Positions 1 to 5,248 of a DNA stretch of 5,248 nucleotides are shown here, one piece after another. The stretch spans positions 1 to 5,248 of the forward strand of contig SLFE01000059.1 in assembly GCA_007124415.1 (NCBI GenBank), written 5' to 3'. Position 1 is the stretch's first letter; every line of letters starts with the position of its first letter. The notes beneath the pieces are model-generated. The model made no database searches. It was not told the origin of the DNA and was given only the letters and a program-made list of their open reading frames with translations. A program made the translations under genes and the position numbers. The DNA comes from Waddliaceae bacterium. Its GTDB lineage: Bacteria; Chlamydiota; Chlamydiia; Chlamydiales; SLFE01.

Positions 1-1482
1 ATGGAATCTGATGATCCAGAGCACATCAAGTGGAAGATAAATAAATACGAAGCATTGATTTTTGGATTGAAGGGGCTTATTCAGAATGTTGATTGCGGTT
101 TAGAAAATAAAGATTTATTTCAATCACTGACGGATAGTTGGGGCTTAATCGATCAGAATATTAACTTGTCGGTGGTTTTTAGCAGAATTCTAAATTATGA
201 AAAAGAGCCTGATCAAGCGAAACGTTTTTCGCAGGAAAATCTTGCCCAAGTCAGAGGGATTTACAACAATTTTTTGACCAATATAAGGAAACTGATTCAA
301 CATCACGTTTCGGATAAAGCTTTAGATCAGCTATGCTACATCGTTTTTACCGGCATCTCTCTTGAAACGGAAAGCATGGAGACATTAAATTTTTTCGAAA
401 CCGAAGGGAGAAAGGTATCGCAAAATCAATCCGAAAGGGATGAGGGAATGCAATCTTTCTCTCAAAGAATTTTAGATCTTCATAATTTAATTTCAGAAGC
501 GCCGGATACATCTAAAACTCCGCTTGTGAACAAATGGTGCAACAGCTTCAGAGGCACTTTTAATTGGGATTTCAATCCCTATCAGCAGGGCAATCCTATC
601 CATGTGATTTATGAATTCCAGATTGGCGGCAAACCAGTCAAGTCAATTGGAATGGGATCGCCGACGATAGAGGATGCAAGGCGCCGGGCTTCTTTGAGTC
701 CTGAATTTCTAGGATTCATGCGGCATTGCAAAACGATTGGAAAAAAGCACCTTTTCATTTTGAATCAAAATACAATTCCAAAAACTGTCGGCGATGAAAC
801 TAACAGGTCGAACCTGATCCTTGAAGCGCAAAACCGCCCCGAATTAAAAGACGCTCTTTATTGCGTGGCATTGTCAAAGAATTCGGATTTTTATTATCAG
901 AAATTCGGTTTCAAAGATATGAGCGATGCTTCGAAGTTTAAGCAAGAGTTCTTCGATCAGCTGTTGACCAAAAAAAGGGAGATTTCCGGATGCTACATTC
1001 CCGAATCGATAAAAAATCAAGAGGGTTTCAAGGACACAATCGAAGTCATGATAAATGGCATTCACAAAACCCTTTTTGATGATAAACAAACCTTAGATGT
1101 TGACGAAAGAAAGATCTTTATCGAAATTTTTTACGACACGTTAACCAAGTATCTCATTCGCAGTCTTGATGTCGATTCTTTCAATATCAGTTGCAAGGAC
1201 GCGATCGACAGGGGGGCCGGCTCCAATGCTCAGCTGTACGCTCATAGCGCAATTCTTGCCCATCCTGAAGGCAAACTCGATTCTGCGGCTATGCAGAAAA
1301 TTACGATTCTCATGATGGTGCGTGCGTTATTTGTAAGAAAGCGTCCGCCTATAAAGGAAAGGGTAGAGCGGATGGCCGAGACTGTCGAATTTATGTTGCG
1401 AAAATCCCCTGATATCAGTGACTTGCATCAAAAATTCATTGGCGATATCCAATTTCTGCCCCAAACGATAGATATTAATTAA
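1..1482 (+). CDS. Hypothetical protein with a Sac-like CX5R phosphatase motif (candidate phosphoinositide phosphatase effector)
   Basis: I do not recognise this 493-residue protein as a named gene. Near the C-terminus, residues 398-404 read CKDAIDR. This is a CX5R phosphatase loop with aspartates at +2 and +5, the same polar pattern as the Sac phosphoinositide phosphatase signature C-x-D-x-x-D-R. It lies between a helical stretch (about 366-390) and another predicted helix (410-465) with a basic patch, VRKRPPIKERVER, at 445-457. A middle region (about 195-335) has GNPIHVIYEF, then KKHLFILNQN at 248-257, GDETNRS at 264-270 and FYYQKFGF at 297-304, and looks like a folded domain. The N-terminal 160 residues are mostly polar and helical. 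There is no Sec signal peptide or membrane segment, so any export would need a specialised secretion system. CX5R phosphatases occur among bacterial effectors (Legionella SidF and SidP, Shigella IpgD, Salmonella SopB), but homology to any of them is inference. The ATG is the first base of the window, so an upstream start cannot be excluded. The gene looks more A/T-rich than its neighbours. Confidence 0.8.
   Translation: MESDDPEHIKWKINKYEALIFGLKGLIQNVDCGLENKDLFQSLTDSWGLIDQNINLSVVFSRILNYEKEPDQAKRFSQENLAQVRGIYNNFLTNIRKLIQHHVSDKALDQLCYIVFTGISLETESMETLNFFETEGRKVSQNQSERDEGMQSFSQRILDLHNLISEAPDTSKTPLVNKWCNSFRGTFNWDFNPYQQGNPIHVIYEFQIGGKPVKSIGMGSPTIEDARRRASLSPEFLGFMRHCKTIGKKHLFILNQNTIPKTVGDETNRSNLILEAQNRPELKDALYCVALSKNSDFYYQKFGFKDMSDASKFKQEFFDQLLTKKREISGCYIPESIKNQEGFKDTIEVMINGIHKTLFDDKQTLDVDERKIFIEIFYDTLTKYLIRSLDVDSFNISCKDAIDRGAGSNAQLYAHSAILAHPEGKLDSAAMQKITILMMVRALFVRKRPPIKERVERMAETVEFMLRKSPDISDLHQKFIGDIQFLPQTIDIN
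1192..1212 (+). other. CX5R (C-x-D-x-x-D-R) phosphatase-loop motif
   Basis: Codons 398-404 of the first gene encode Cys-Lys-Asp-Ala-Ile-Asp-Arg, followed by Gly-Ala-Gly-Ser-Asn. In Sac-type and other cysteine phosphatases the Cys is the nucleophile and the Arg binds the phosphate. The Asp residues at +2 and +5 match the Sac form of the loop. The usual Thr-Asn after the Arg is replaced by Gly-Ala, so activity is not assured. Confidence 0.5.
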
Positions 1483-1500
1483 CTCATGCAGGATCCTGAT

Positions 1501-2323
1501 ATTACAGGAGACAGCTATGAAAAAAAACATATCCTTTGAATCAGAAGGGCTTAAGCTAGTAGGCGACTTTTATTTCCACGATAGAAACGCTCCGACGCTG
1601 ATTCTTTTGCACGGCATGTGTTATTATTCCTTTGAATATGAAGGATTGGCCTCAATGCTTTTGGAAAAGGGGTTTAATTGCCTAGTTTTCGATTTTCGAT
1701 GCCACGGAGGCAGCGAGGGAAAAAGGGGAGACTGGAGGCTTAATGGTCTTGTCGCCGACGTCATTTCCGCCCTCGATTTTCTGGAAAACGAAGTCGACGG
1801 ACCCATCGGAGTTTTCGGCAACAGCTTGGGAGGCGTCGTCGCCGTTTACGCCGCGGCTCAAGACTCCAGAATCAAAGCCTTGGCATGCTGCAATACTGCG
1901 ACCAAGCCCTCCAGAGCGCTCTACACGCCGCTTAGGCGATGGCTTTTGGTTTTTATGAAGTCTATATCAAAGGTTATACCCTTCACGGTCAATATCAGTT
2001 ATTTTATTCCCCGGTCGCTTGTCCTCTCGGATGAAGAAATTATCGAACGTGTCGAAAACGATCCGAAGGTGTTTGAGTCGAGAAGCTTTACAGCTGAAAC
2101 TTATTCGGAGATGATCCGGTGGGACGCTTCTAGGGAAGTCAAGAAAGTCCATGCGCCCATTTTGGTCATACACGGAAAGCACGACAAGCTTCAGCCTGTC
2201 TCCCAATCGGAGCTGCTTTACGAGTCTGCAAGCGAGCCAAAAAAACTGACATTGATAGAAGCGGGGCATGTTCCCACGCTGGAACAAACCGGGGAGCTTT
2301 ATCACGTCCTAAGCGATTGGTTC
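1501..2323 (+). repeat. Tandem duplication, copy 1 (hydrolase A with its ribosome binding site)
   Basis: This segment is repeated at 2743-3564. Both copies begin with ATTACAGGA just before the start codon, with a one-base length difference between that element and the ATG. The coding parts then align without gaps at a constant offset of 1241 bases up to the Trp-Phe near the C-terminus. A 53-base stretch (1814-1866) is identical in both copies, while other parts differ at many third codon positions. Confidence 0.85.
1506..1510 (+). promoter_or_regulatory. Ribosome binding site of hydrolase A
   Basis: AGGAG lies six bases before the ATG at 1517. It is a strong Shine-Dalgarno match and supports this start. 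The 34-base gap from the preceding stop is too short to show a convincing promoter, so read-through from the first gene is possible. Confidence 0.7.
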
Positions 2324-2356
2324 GAGCCAAAACTCTCTGCGGCAGGAGCGTTATGA
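1517..2356 (+). CDS. Alpha/beta hydrolase A (serine aminopeptidase S33 / lysophospholipase-like)
   Basis: This 279-residue protein is a probable cytoplasmic serine hydrolase of the alpha/beta fold; the substrate cannot be told from sequence. The oxyanion-hole region is LILLHGM (28-34). FDFRCHGGSEG (58-68) is the conserved loop after the next strand. The nucleophile elbow is GNSLGG with Ser103, the acid is probably Asp223 in VIHGKHDKL, and the base His251 in EAGHVPTLEQ. Order, spacing and length are normal for the Hydrolase_4/S33 group, which includes monoacylglycerol lipase-like and carboxylesterase enzymes. The lid region (about 135-170) is rich in hydrophobic and basic residues (PLRRWLLVF), which would suit an acyl or lipid substrate, though this is inference. 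No signal peptide is seen. It is about 84% identical to the hydrolase at 2758-3591, and its stop overlaps the start of the cupin gene, suggesting one operon. Confidence 0.9.
   Translation: MKKNISFESEGLKLVGDFYFHDRNAPTLILLHGMCYYSFEYEGLASMLLEKGFNCLVFDFRCHGGSEGKRGDWRLNGLVADVISALDFLENEVDGPIGVFGNSLGGVVAVYAAAQDSRIKALACCNTATKPSRALYTPLRRWLLVFMKSISKVIPFTVNISYFIPRSLVLSDEEIIERVENDPKVFESRSFTAETYSEMIRWDASREVKKVHAPILVIHGKHDKLQPVSQSELLYESASEPKKLTLIEAGHVPTLEQTGELYHVLSDWFEPKLSAAGAL
2344..2356 (+). promoter_or_regulatory. Ribosome binding site and ATGA stop/start overlap (translational coupling)
   Basis: AGGAG at 2344-2348 sits four bases before ATG at 2353-2355, which shares bases with the TGA stop (2354-2356) of hydrolase A. 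This supports Met at 2353 as the cupin start and predicts that its translation is coupled to that of hydrolase A. Confidence 0.65.
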
Positions 2357-2712
2357 AATTTACAAGGCTATACTGCGATTCTGAAGGCGCTTCTCATTTT
2401 GAGGTTCTTGAGGAAAAAGAATTTCATGAGTTGGGCGGTGCGGGGAGGATTACCGATGCTGTAGCGCACTTTAAGAGCGGCTCATTGAAACTCTATGAAT
2501 TCGATGATGGAATGACAATCGACTGGCATACTCCGCTTGTGGGGCCGTTTGTCGAGATTTATCTTGAAGGCGAGGAGGAGATCGAGGTTGAGAGCGGCGA
2601 GAAGCGAAGGTTCGGGCGCGGCGATGTCGTCATTTTTGAGAATATGGCAGGGAAGGGACATCGCGCCAAAGCGCTTAAGGGCGGGCGTTCGCTGATCATT
2701 ACTTTTAGATGA
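2353..2712 (+). CDS. Small cupin-fold protein
   Basis: This 119-residue protein resembles a single-domain cupin. Strand-rich sequence runs throughout, with DWHTP at 57-61, the run FVEIYLEGEEEIEVESGE (66-83), then FGRGDVVIFENMAGKGH (87-103). The last part follows cupin motif 2 (Gly, then a Gly-Asp turn, a hydrophobic strand, Gly and His103). Motif 1 is incomplete: His59 and Glu72 could be metal ligands, but the usual His-x-His pair is absent, so it may bind metal weakly or serve as a binding or regulatory protein rather than an enzyme. An in-frame ATG at 2317 lies inside hydrolase A and would add 12 residues; I prefer 2353 because it has a Shine-Dalgarno site and the ATGA overlap, and the extra residues do not look like a cupin N-terminus. 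It lies between two near-identical hydrolases, so it may act with them, for example on the same small molecule. Confidence 0.8.
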   Translation: MKFTRLYCDSEGASHFEVLEEKEFHELGGAGRITDAVAHFKSGSLKLYEFDDGMTIDWHTPLVGPFVEIYLEGEEEIEVESGEKRRFGRGDVVIFENMAGKGHRAKALKGGRSLIITFR

Positions 2713-2742
2713 GGCAGGATTGGATCAAACGGATCATTTCAG

Positions 2743-3564
2743 ATTACAGGATACGTCATGAAAAGAAGGATATCCTTTGAGTCGGAAGGACTCAAGTTGA
2801 CAGGGCATTTTTATTTCCGGGGCAGGAAGGCGCCAACGCTCATTTTGTTGCACGGCATGTGTTATTATTCCGTCGAATATGAAGAGCTGGCCCCCATGCT
2901 TGTGGAAAAGGGATTCAATTGCTTGGTTTTCGATTTTCGCTGCCACGGCGATAGCGAAGGAAAAAGAGGTGACTGGAGGCTTAAAGGCTTTGTTGCCGAC
3001 GTCATTTCCGCTTTGGATTTTCTGGAGAACGAAGTCGACGGTCCGATCGGAGCCTTCGGCAACAGCTTGGGAGGCGTCGTCGCCGTTTACGCCGCGGCTC
3101 AAGACTCGAGAATCGAAGCTCTTGCATGCTGCAATACCGCTACTAAACCGTCAAAGGCGCTGTATACCCCGCTTAGGCGGTGGCTTTTGGCTTTTATCAA
3201 CTTCATGTCGAAGGTCATGCCCTTCACGGTTAACATGAGTTACTTCATTCCCAAGTCGCTGGTTCTTTCCGATGAAGAAATTATCGAGCGGATTGAAAAC
3301 GATCCGAAGGTGTTTGAGACGAGACGTTTTACAGCTAAAAGTTATTCGGAGATGATCAAATGGGACGCTTCTAGGGAAGTCGAGAAAGTCCATGTACCTA
3401 TTTTGGTCATACACGGAAAGCATGATAAGCTTCAGCCTGTCTCTCAATCGGAGCTGCTTTACGAGTCTGCCAATCAACCGAAACAACTTGAGTTGATAGA
3501 GGCAGGGCATGTTCCCACTTTGGAGCAGACCGAGATGCTCTATGACCTCCTCAGCGATTGGTTC
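2743..3564 (+). repeat. Tandem duplication, copy 2 (hydrolase B with its ribosome binding site)
   Basis: This is the second copy of the segment at 1501-2323. The shared upstream ATTACAGGA shows that the duplication included the translation start region as well as the coding sequence. The cupin gene between the copies has no recognisable second copy downstream, so either the duplicated unit was the hydrolase alone or a second cupin was lost. Confidence 0.85.
2748..2751 (+). promoter_or_regulatory. Ribosome binding site of hydrolase B
   Basis: AGGA lies six bases before the ATG at 2758, at the same spacing as in copy 1. The 45-base gap after the cupin stop shows no clear terminator or promoter, consistent with co-transcription. 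Confidence 0.6.
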
Positions 3565-3591
3565 ATACACAACCTGTCTGTAAAAAAATAG
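2758..3591 (+). CDS. Alpha/beta hydrolase B, tandem paralogue of hydrolase A
   Basis: This 277-residue serine hydrolase is the sister of the one at 1517-2356. Comparing residues 1-270 by eye gives 42 differences and no gaps. The catalytic set is unchanged: oxyanion segment LLHGM (30-34), Ser103 in GNSLGG, Asp223 in GKHDKL and His251 in AGHVP. Both copies are intact, so both are probably functional. The densest cluster of changes is in the lid (residues 145-150, VFMKSI against AFINFM), with others at the two termini. Changes in the lid, which usually shapes the substrate pocket of this fold, suggest shifted specificity; this is inference. C-terminal tails diverge after residue 269. The gene ends in a run of Lys codons followed by a T-rich stretch and is probably the last gene of the hydrolase-cupin-hydrolase transcript. 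Confidence 0.9.
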   Translation: MKRRISFESEGLKLTGHFYFRGRKAPTLILLHGMCYYSVEYEELAPMLVEKGFNCLVFDFRCHGDSEGKRGDWRLKGFVADVISALDFLENEVDGPIGAFGNSLGGVVAVYAAAQDSRIEALACCNTATKPSKALYTPLRRWLLAFINFMSKVMPFTVNMSYFIPKSLVLSDEEIIERIENDPKVFETRRFTAKSYSEMIKWDASREVEKVHVPILVIHGKHDKLQPVSQSELLYESANQPKQLELIEAGHVPTLEQTEMLYDLLSDWFIHNLSVKK

Positions 3592-3605
3592 TTGTGATTT
3601 TTTTT
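3582..3605 (+). terminator. Possible weak A/T hairpin terminator after hydrolase B
   Basis: Seven A and a T (3582-3589) can pair with an A and seven T (3597-3604) around the seven-base loop AGTTGTG, and the T run goes on one base further. The stem overlaps the end of the coding sequence and contains only A-T pairs, so it would be unstable. The position and T run fit a terminator, but a G/C-rich stem is missing. Confidence 0.25.
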
Positions 3606-3695
3606 GATTTGAATGAGCAGCCCGTCAGCTGAGTATTAAAAAATTTAAGTGGCTTGCATTCTCATGCTGTCTTTTAAGTTTCATGGTGTTTCTCC

Positions 3696-3725
3696 TTGCT
3701 AAAGGATCATTCGTCGTATTATTAT
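3696..3725 (+). promoter_or_regulatory. Candidate sigma-70-type promoter for the aminomutase gene
   Basis: TTGCTA (3696-3701) and TATTAT (3720-3725) are 18 bases apart and match the -35 and -10 consensus at four and five of six positions. Transcription would begin near 3732, leaving a short leader before the ATG at 3749. The 157-base gap at 3592-3748 holds no other gene that I can see. Chance matches are common in A/T-rich spacers, so this is tentative. Confidence 0.3.
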
Positions 3726-3748
3726 GTTCCTGATAATAGAGAAAAAAA

Positions 3749-4807
3749 ATGAAATCAGGTTCTTTGAAAAACATCAAAAACGCCAAACAACTTCACGAGC
3801 GGGGCTTAATTTCTGAAGAGCGTATAGAAGGGATCGAAGAGGTCGCCAGCCGTTTTTCGCTATCGATCACAAATGAGATGGCCGATTTGATCGAAGAGGG
3901 GGATGACCCGATCGCCCGTCAATTTGTGCCCAGCGTCAAAGAACTAAATGTAACCGAAGATGAGCTTGCCGACCCCATCGGCGACAATGCGCGCAGTCCT
4001 GTCAAGGGGATAGTCCATCGCTATCCCGACCGCTGCCTGTTTATGCCAATGACGGTCTGCCCCGTGTATTGCCGTTTCTGCTTCAGAAGGGAAAAGGTCG
4101 GATCGGCAGAGTCAGGGCTCAGCCGCAAAGAGCTGGAGGCGGCTTTCGCCTACATTGAAAGCACCCCTCAAATCTGGGAAGTCATCCTGACCGGCGGCGA
4201 TCCTCTTTTCATGAAGCCGAACCTGATGAAACGGATCATTTCCCGCTTGTCTTCAATCGATCATGTGGATGTGATCAGGTTGCACACCCGCGTTCCTGTC
4301 GTCGACCCCAAGCGGGTGAACGGCGAGATGCTGAAGGCCTTGAATACAGACAAAGCTTTATATGTCGTTCTTCACGCAAACCACGTTCGGGAGTTTTCAA
4401 AAGAGGCAAAAAAAACGATCGCCAAACTTGTCGACTCAGGCATTCCCATGCTCAGCCAAAGCGTTCTTCTCAAAGGGATCAACGACGATCCTGCTGCTTT
4501 AGAAAATCTCTTCAGGGAACTTGTGAGAAACAGGGTTAAGCCCTACTACCTTCATCATGGCGATTTTGCCAAAGGGACCTCCCACTTCAGGACGACGATA
4601 GAAGAGGGCCGGAACTTGATGAAAAAAATCCGGGGAAAGGTGTCGGGCCTTTGCCAGCCGACTTACGCGCTCGACATTCCGGGAGGGTACGGCAAAGCCC
4701 CCATCAACCCCGACTACCTAAGCGAAGACGAAGATGGCTCATATGTCGTCGAAGACTACAGGGGAGTCAAGCATCGATACCCTCAATCTCCTCGGCAAGC
4801 TCCTTGA
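3749..4807 (+). CDS. Lysine 2,3-aminomutase family radical SAM enzyme (short form, KamA/EpmB-like)
   Basis: This 352-residue enzyme should convert L-lysine to beta-lysine using S-adenosylmethionine, a [4Fe-4S] cluster and PLP. The cluster motif is CPVYCRFC with Cys104, Cys108 and Cys111. The SAM-site GGDP is at 149-152, and the PLP lysine is Lys316 in PGGYGKAP. From recalled Clostridium lysine 2,3-aminomutase numbering (Cys125/129/132, Arg134, Asp293, Asp330, Lys337), every counterpart here (Cys104/108/111, Arg113, Asp272, Asp309, Lys316) lies exactly 21 positions lower, so the core has no net gaps and both lysine-amino-binding aspartates are kept. The length is close to EpmB (about 340) and shorter than clostridial KamA (about 416), so the long C-terminal extension is missing. 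EpmB makes beta-lysine for elongation factor P in some bacteria; free beta-lysine for osmoprotection or catabolism is the alternative. Upstream GAGA at 3739-3742 is a weak ribosome site. The 3' end overlaps a convergent gene by 41 bases. Confidence 0.92.
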   Translation: MKSGSLKNIKNAKQLHERGLISEERIEGIEEVASRFSLSITNEMADLIEEGDDPIARQFVPSVKELNVTEDELADPIGDNARSPVKGIVHRYPDRCLFMPMTVCPVYCRFCFRREKVGSAESGLSRKELEAAFAYIESTPQIWEVILTGGDPLFMKPNLMKRIISRLSSIDHVDVIRLHTRVPVVDPKRVNGEMLKALNTDKALYVVLHANHVREFSKEAKKTIAKLVDSGIPMLSQSVLLKGINDDPAALENLFRELVRNRVKPYYLHHGDFAKGTSHFRTTIEEGRNLMKKIRGKVSGLCQPTYALDIPGGYGKAPINPDYLSEDEDGSYVVEDYRGVKHRYPQSPRQAP

Positions 4808-5248
4808 TTCTTTTCAATGCTCTGTCTTCTTCTTGCCGTGTGCAATTCGGGGTTGTTTTTTTGTCCGCGTCCCTGCCGCTTCCTGGGCCCAAACCGATAA
4901 ACCTTTTTTTCTGGGGCGTCAGCAACGGGGAAAATTCGATGTTGTCTTTTCCGCCGTGCAATTGACAGACCGCTTTCCGAAAGTTTTTGAGCCTGGCTTG
5001 ATCAGGGTAAATTTGGGTAAGGGAATCGACGCCGTCCGGCCAGTGCTTGCCGGGGTGGTAGGTAAATGTGAAGTGATGTTTTTTCAGGTAGTTGATGACC
5101 TTGTCGACAAGGTTTTTAAAGGAATCCGTTTCTGCCAGAGCGCAGTAAGTGATGTACTCAAAAGAGAAAATGCTGCTGCCCGGGTGGTCGGTGGCTGTGG
5201 GGACGGGGCCTCCTTTCCCTTTTGGATAATAGACCCCTTTTAGATACC
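4767..5248 (-). CDS. 3' part of a reverse-strand gene; possible FAD-linked aldonolactone-oxidase-type C-terminal domain (partial)
   Basis: Read on the reverse strand, the frame is open from the window edge to a TGA at 4769-4767, giving 159 residues with no internal stop; the start lies beyond the window. Counting from the edge, the visible residues include FSFEYITY (27-34), a helix-like DSFKNLVDKVINYLKK (41-56), then FTYHPGKHWPDG (61-72), QIYPD (78-82), LKNFRKAV (86-93) and a basic-acidic tail ending KELAEEIEGIDA. The order of a beta strand, a helix, a His-x-Gly-Lys-x-Trp element, a Tyr-Pro turn and a Phe-Arg helix recalls the C-terminal substrate domain of aldonolactone/gulonolactone oxidases, where an HWGK element is typical. 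The match is from memory and weak; the FAD-binding half would be outside the window. The coding signal itself is good: a long open frame with sensible protein composition, whereas the overlapping forward frame at 4734-5243 gives unconvincing protein. Confidence 0.65.
   Translation of the reverse strand, partial: YLKGVYYPKGKGGPVPTATDHPGSSIFSFEYITYCALAETDSFKNLVDKVINYLKKHHFTFTYHPGKHWPDGVDSLTQIYPDQARLKNFRKAVCQLHGGKDNIEFSPLLTPQKKRFIGLGPGSGRDADKKTTPNCTRQEEDRALKRIKELAEEIEGIDA

Noticed and set aside
874..1089. Reverse open frame inside the first gene
   Set aside because: Short, without motif, and fully covered by the long forward gene with its phosphatase-like signature. The reverse frame at 1327-1530 is rejected likewise.
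1967..2305. Reverse open frame within hydrolase A with a similar partner at 3151-3570 in hydrolase B
   Set aside because: The similarity between the two reverse frames follows from duplication of the forward genes, so it is not independent evidence of coding. The paired reverse frames at 1624-1821 and 2865-3062 are rejected for the same reason.
2317..2352. Upstream in-frame ATG that would lengthen the cupin by 12 residues
   Set aside because: It lies within hydrolase A, and the added residues are unlike a cupin N-terminus; the ATG at 2353 has AGGAG and an ATGA overlap.
3592..3748. Possible decayed second cupin after hydrolase B
   Set aside because: Only a short A/T-rich resemblance (around AAATTTAAGTGGCT) to the cupin start could be found, no more than chance would give in this composition.
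4651..4965. 104-codon forward open frame inside and beyond the aminomutase 3' end
   Set aside because: Its protein is rich in Arg, Pro and Ser in the way expected from a shifted reading of the aminomutase; no ribosome site or motif supports it.
4734..5243. 169-codon forward open frame covering the right end
   Set aside because: It lies opposite the reverse-strand open frame and overlaps the end of the aminomutase. Its protein shows no recognisable fold or motif, while the reverse frame has plausible protein motifs.

Overview
The window holds five complete forward-strand genes and the 3' part of one reverse-strand gene, packed tightly as in a bacterial chromosome. No RNA gene, insertion sequence, phage gene, CRISPR array or toxin-antitoxin pair was found. 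Start codons follow short purine-rich ribosome binding sites. The first gene looks more A/T-rich than the others. It encodes a protein with a eukaryote-like Sac-type phosphatase signature (C-x-D-x-x-D-R), which would suit an intracellular bacterium that manipulates host phosphoinositides, for example a chlamydia-related organism or a Legionella-like one. This taxonomic reading is inference and no marker gene is present to settle it.

Layout. (1) 1-1482: a 493-residue protein with a CX5R phosphatase-like motif near its C-terminus, a candidate host-directed effector. (2) 1517-3591: a three-gene cluster of alpha/beta hydrolase A, a small cupin-fold protein and alpha/beta hydrolase B. The two hydrolases are tandem paralogues: by my hand count 228 of their first 270 residues match with no gaps, and both keep Ser103-Asp223-His251. 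The cupin start overlaps the stop of hydrolase A (ATGA), so the cluster is probably one transcript. (3) 3592-3748: an intergenic gap with a weak A/T hairpin after hydrolase B and a plausible promoter for the next gene. (4) 3749-4807: a short-form lysine 2,3-aminomutase/EpmB-like radical SAM enzyme in which the iron-sulfur, PLP-lysine and substrate-binding residues can all be located. (5) 4767-5248, reverse strand: the last 159 codons of a gene that begins beyond the window. Its stop lies inside the aminomutase gene, so the two converge with a 41-base overlap. Its residues resemble the C-terminal domain of aldonolactone-oxidase-type FAD enzymes, but only weakly.

The blocks do not form one obvious pathway. 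The hydrolase-cupin-hydrolase cluster is the clearest functional unit, its substrate unknown. The aminomutase probably supplies beta-lysine, most likely for elongation factor P modification, but no efp or epmA gene is in view. The most noteworthy signals are the Sac-like motif in the first gene, the patchy tandem duplication and the convergent overlap at the right end.
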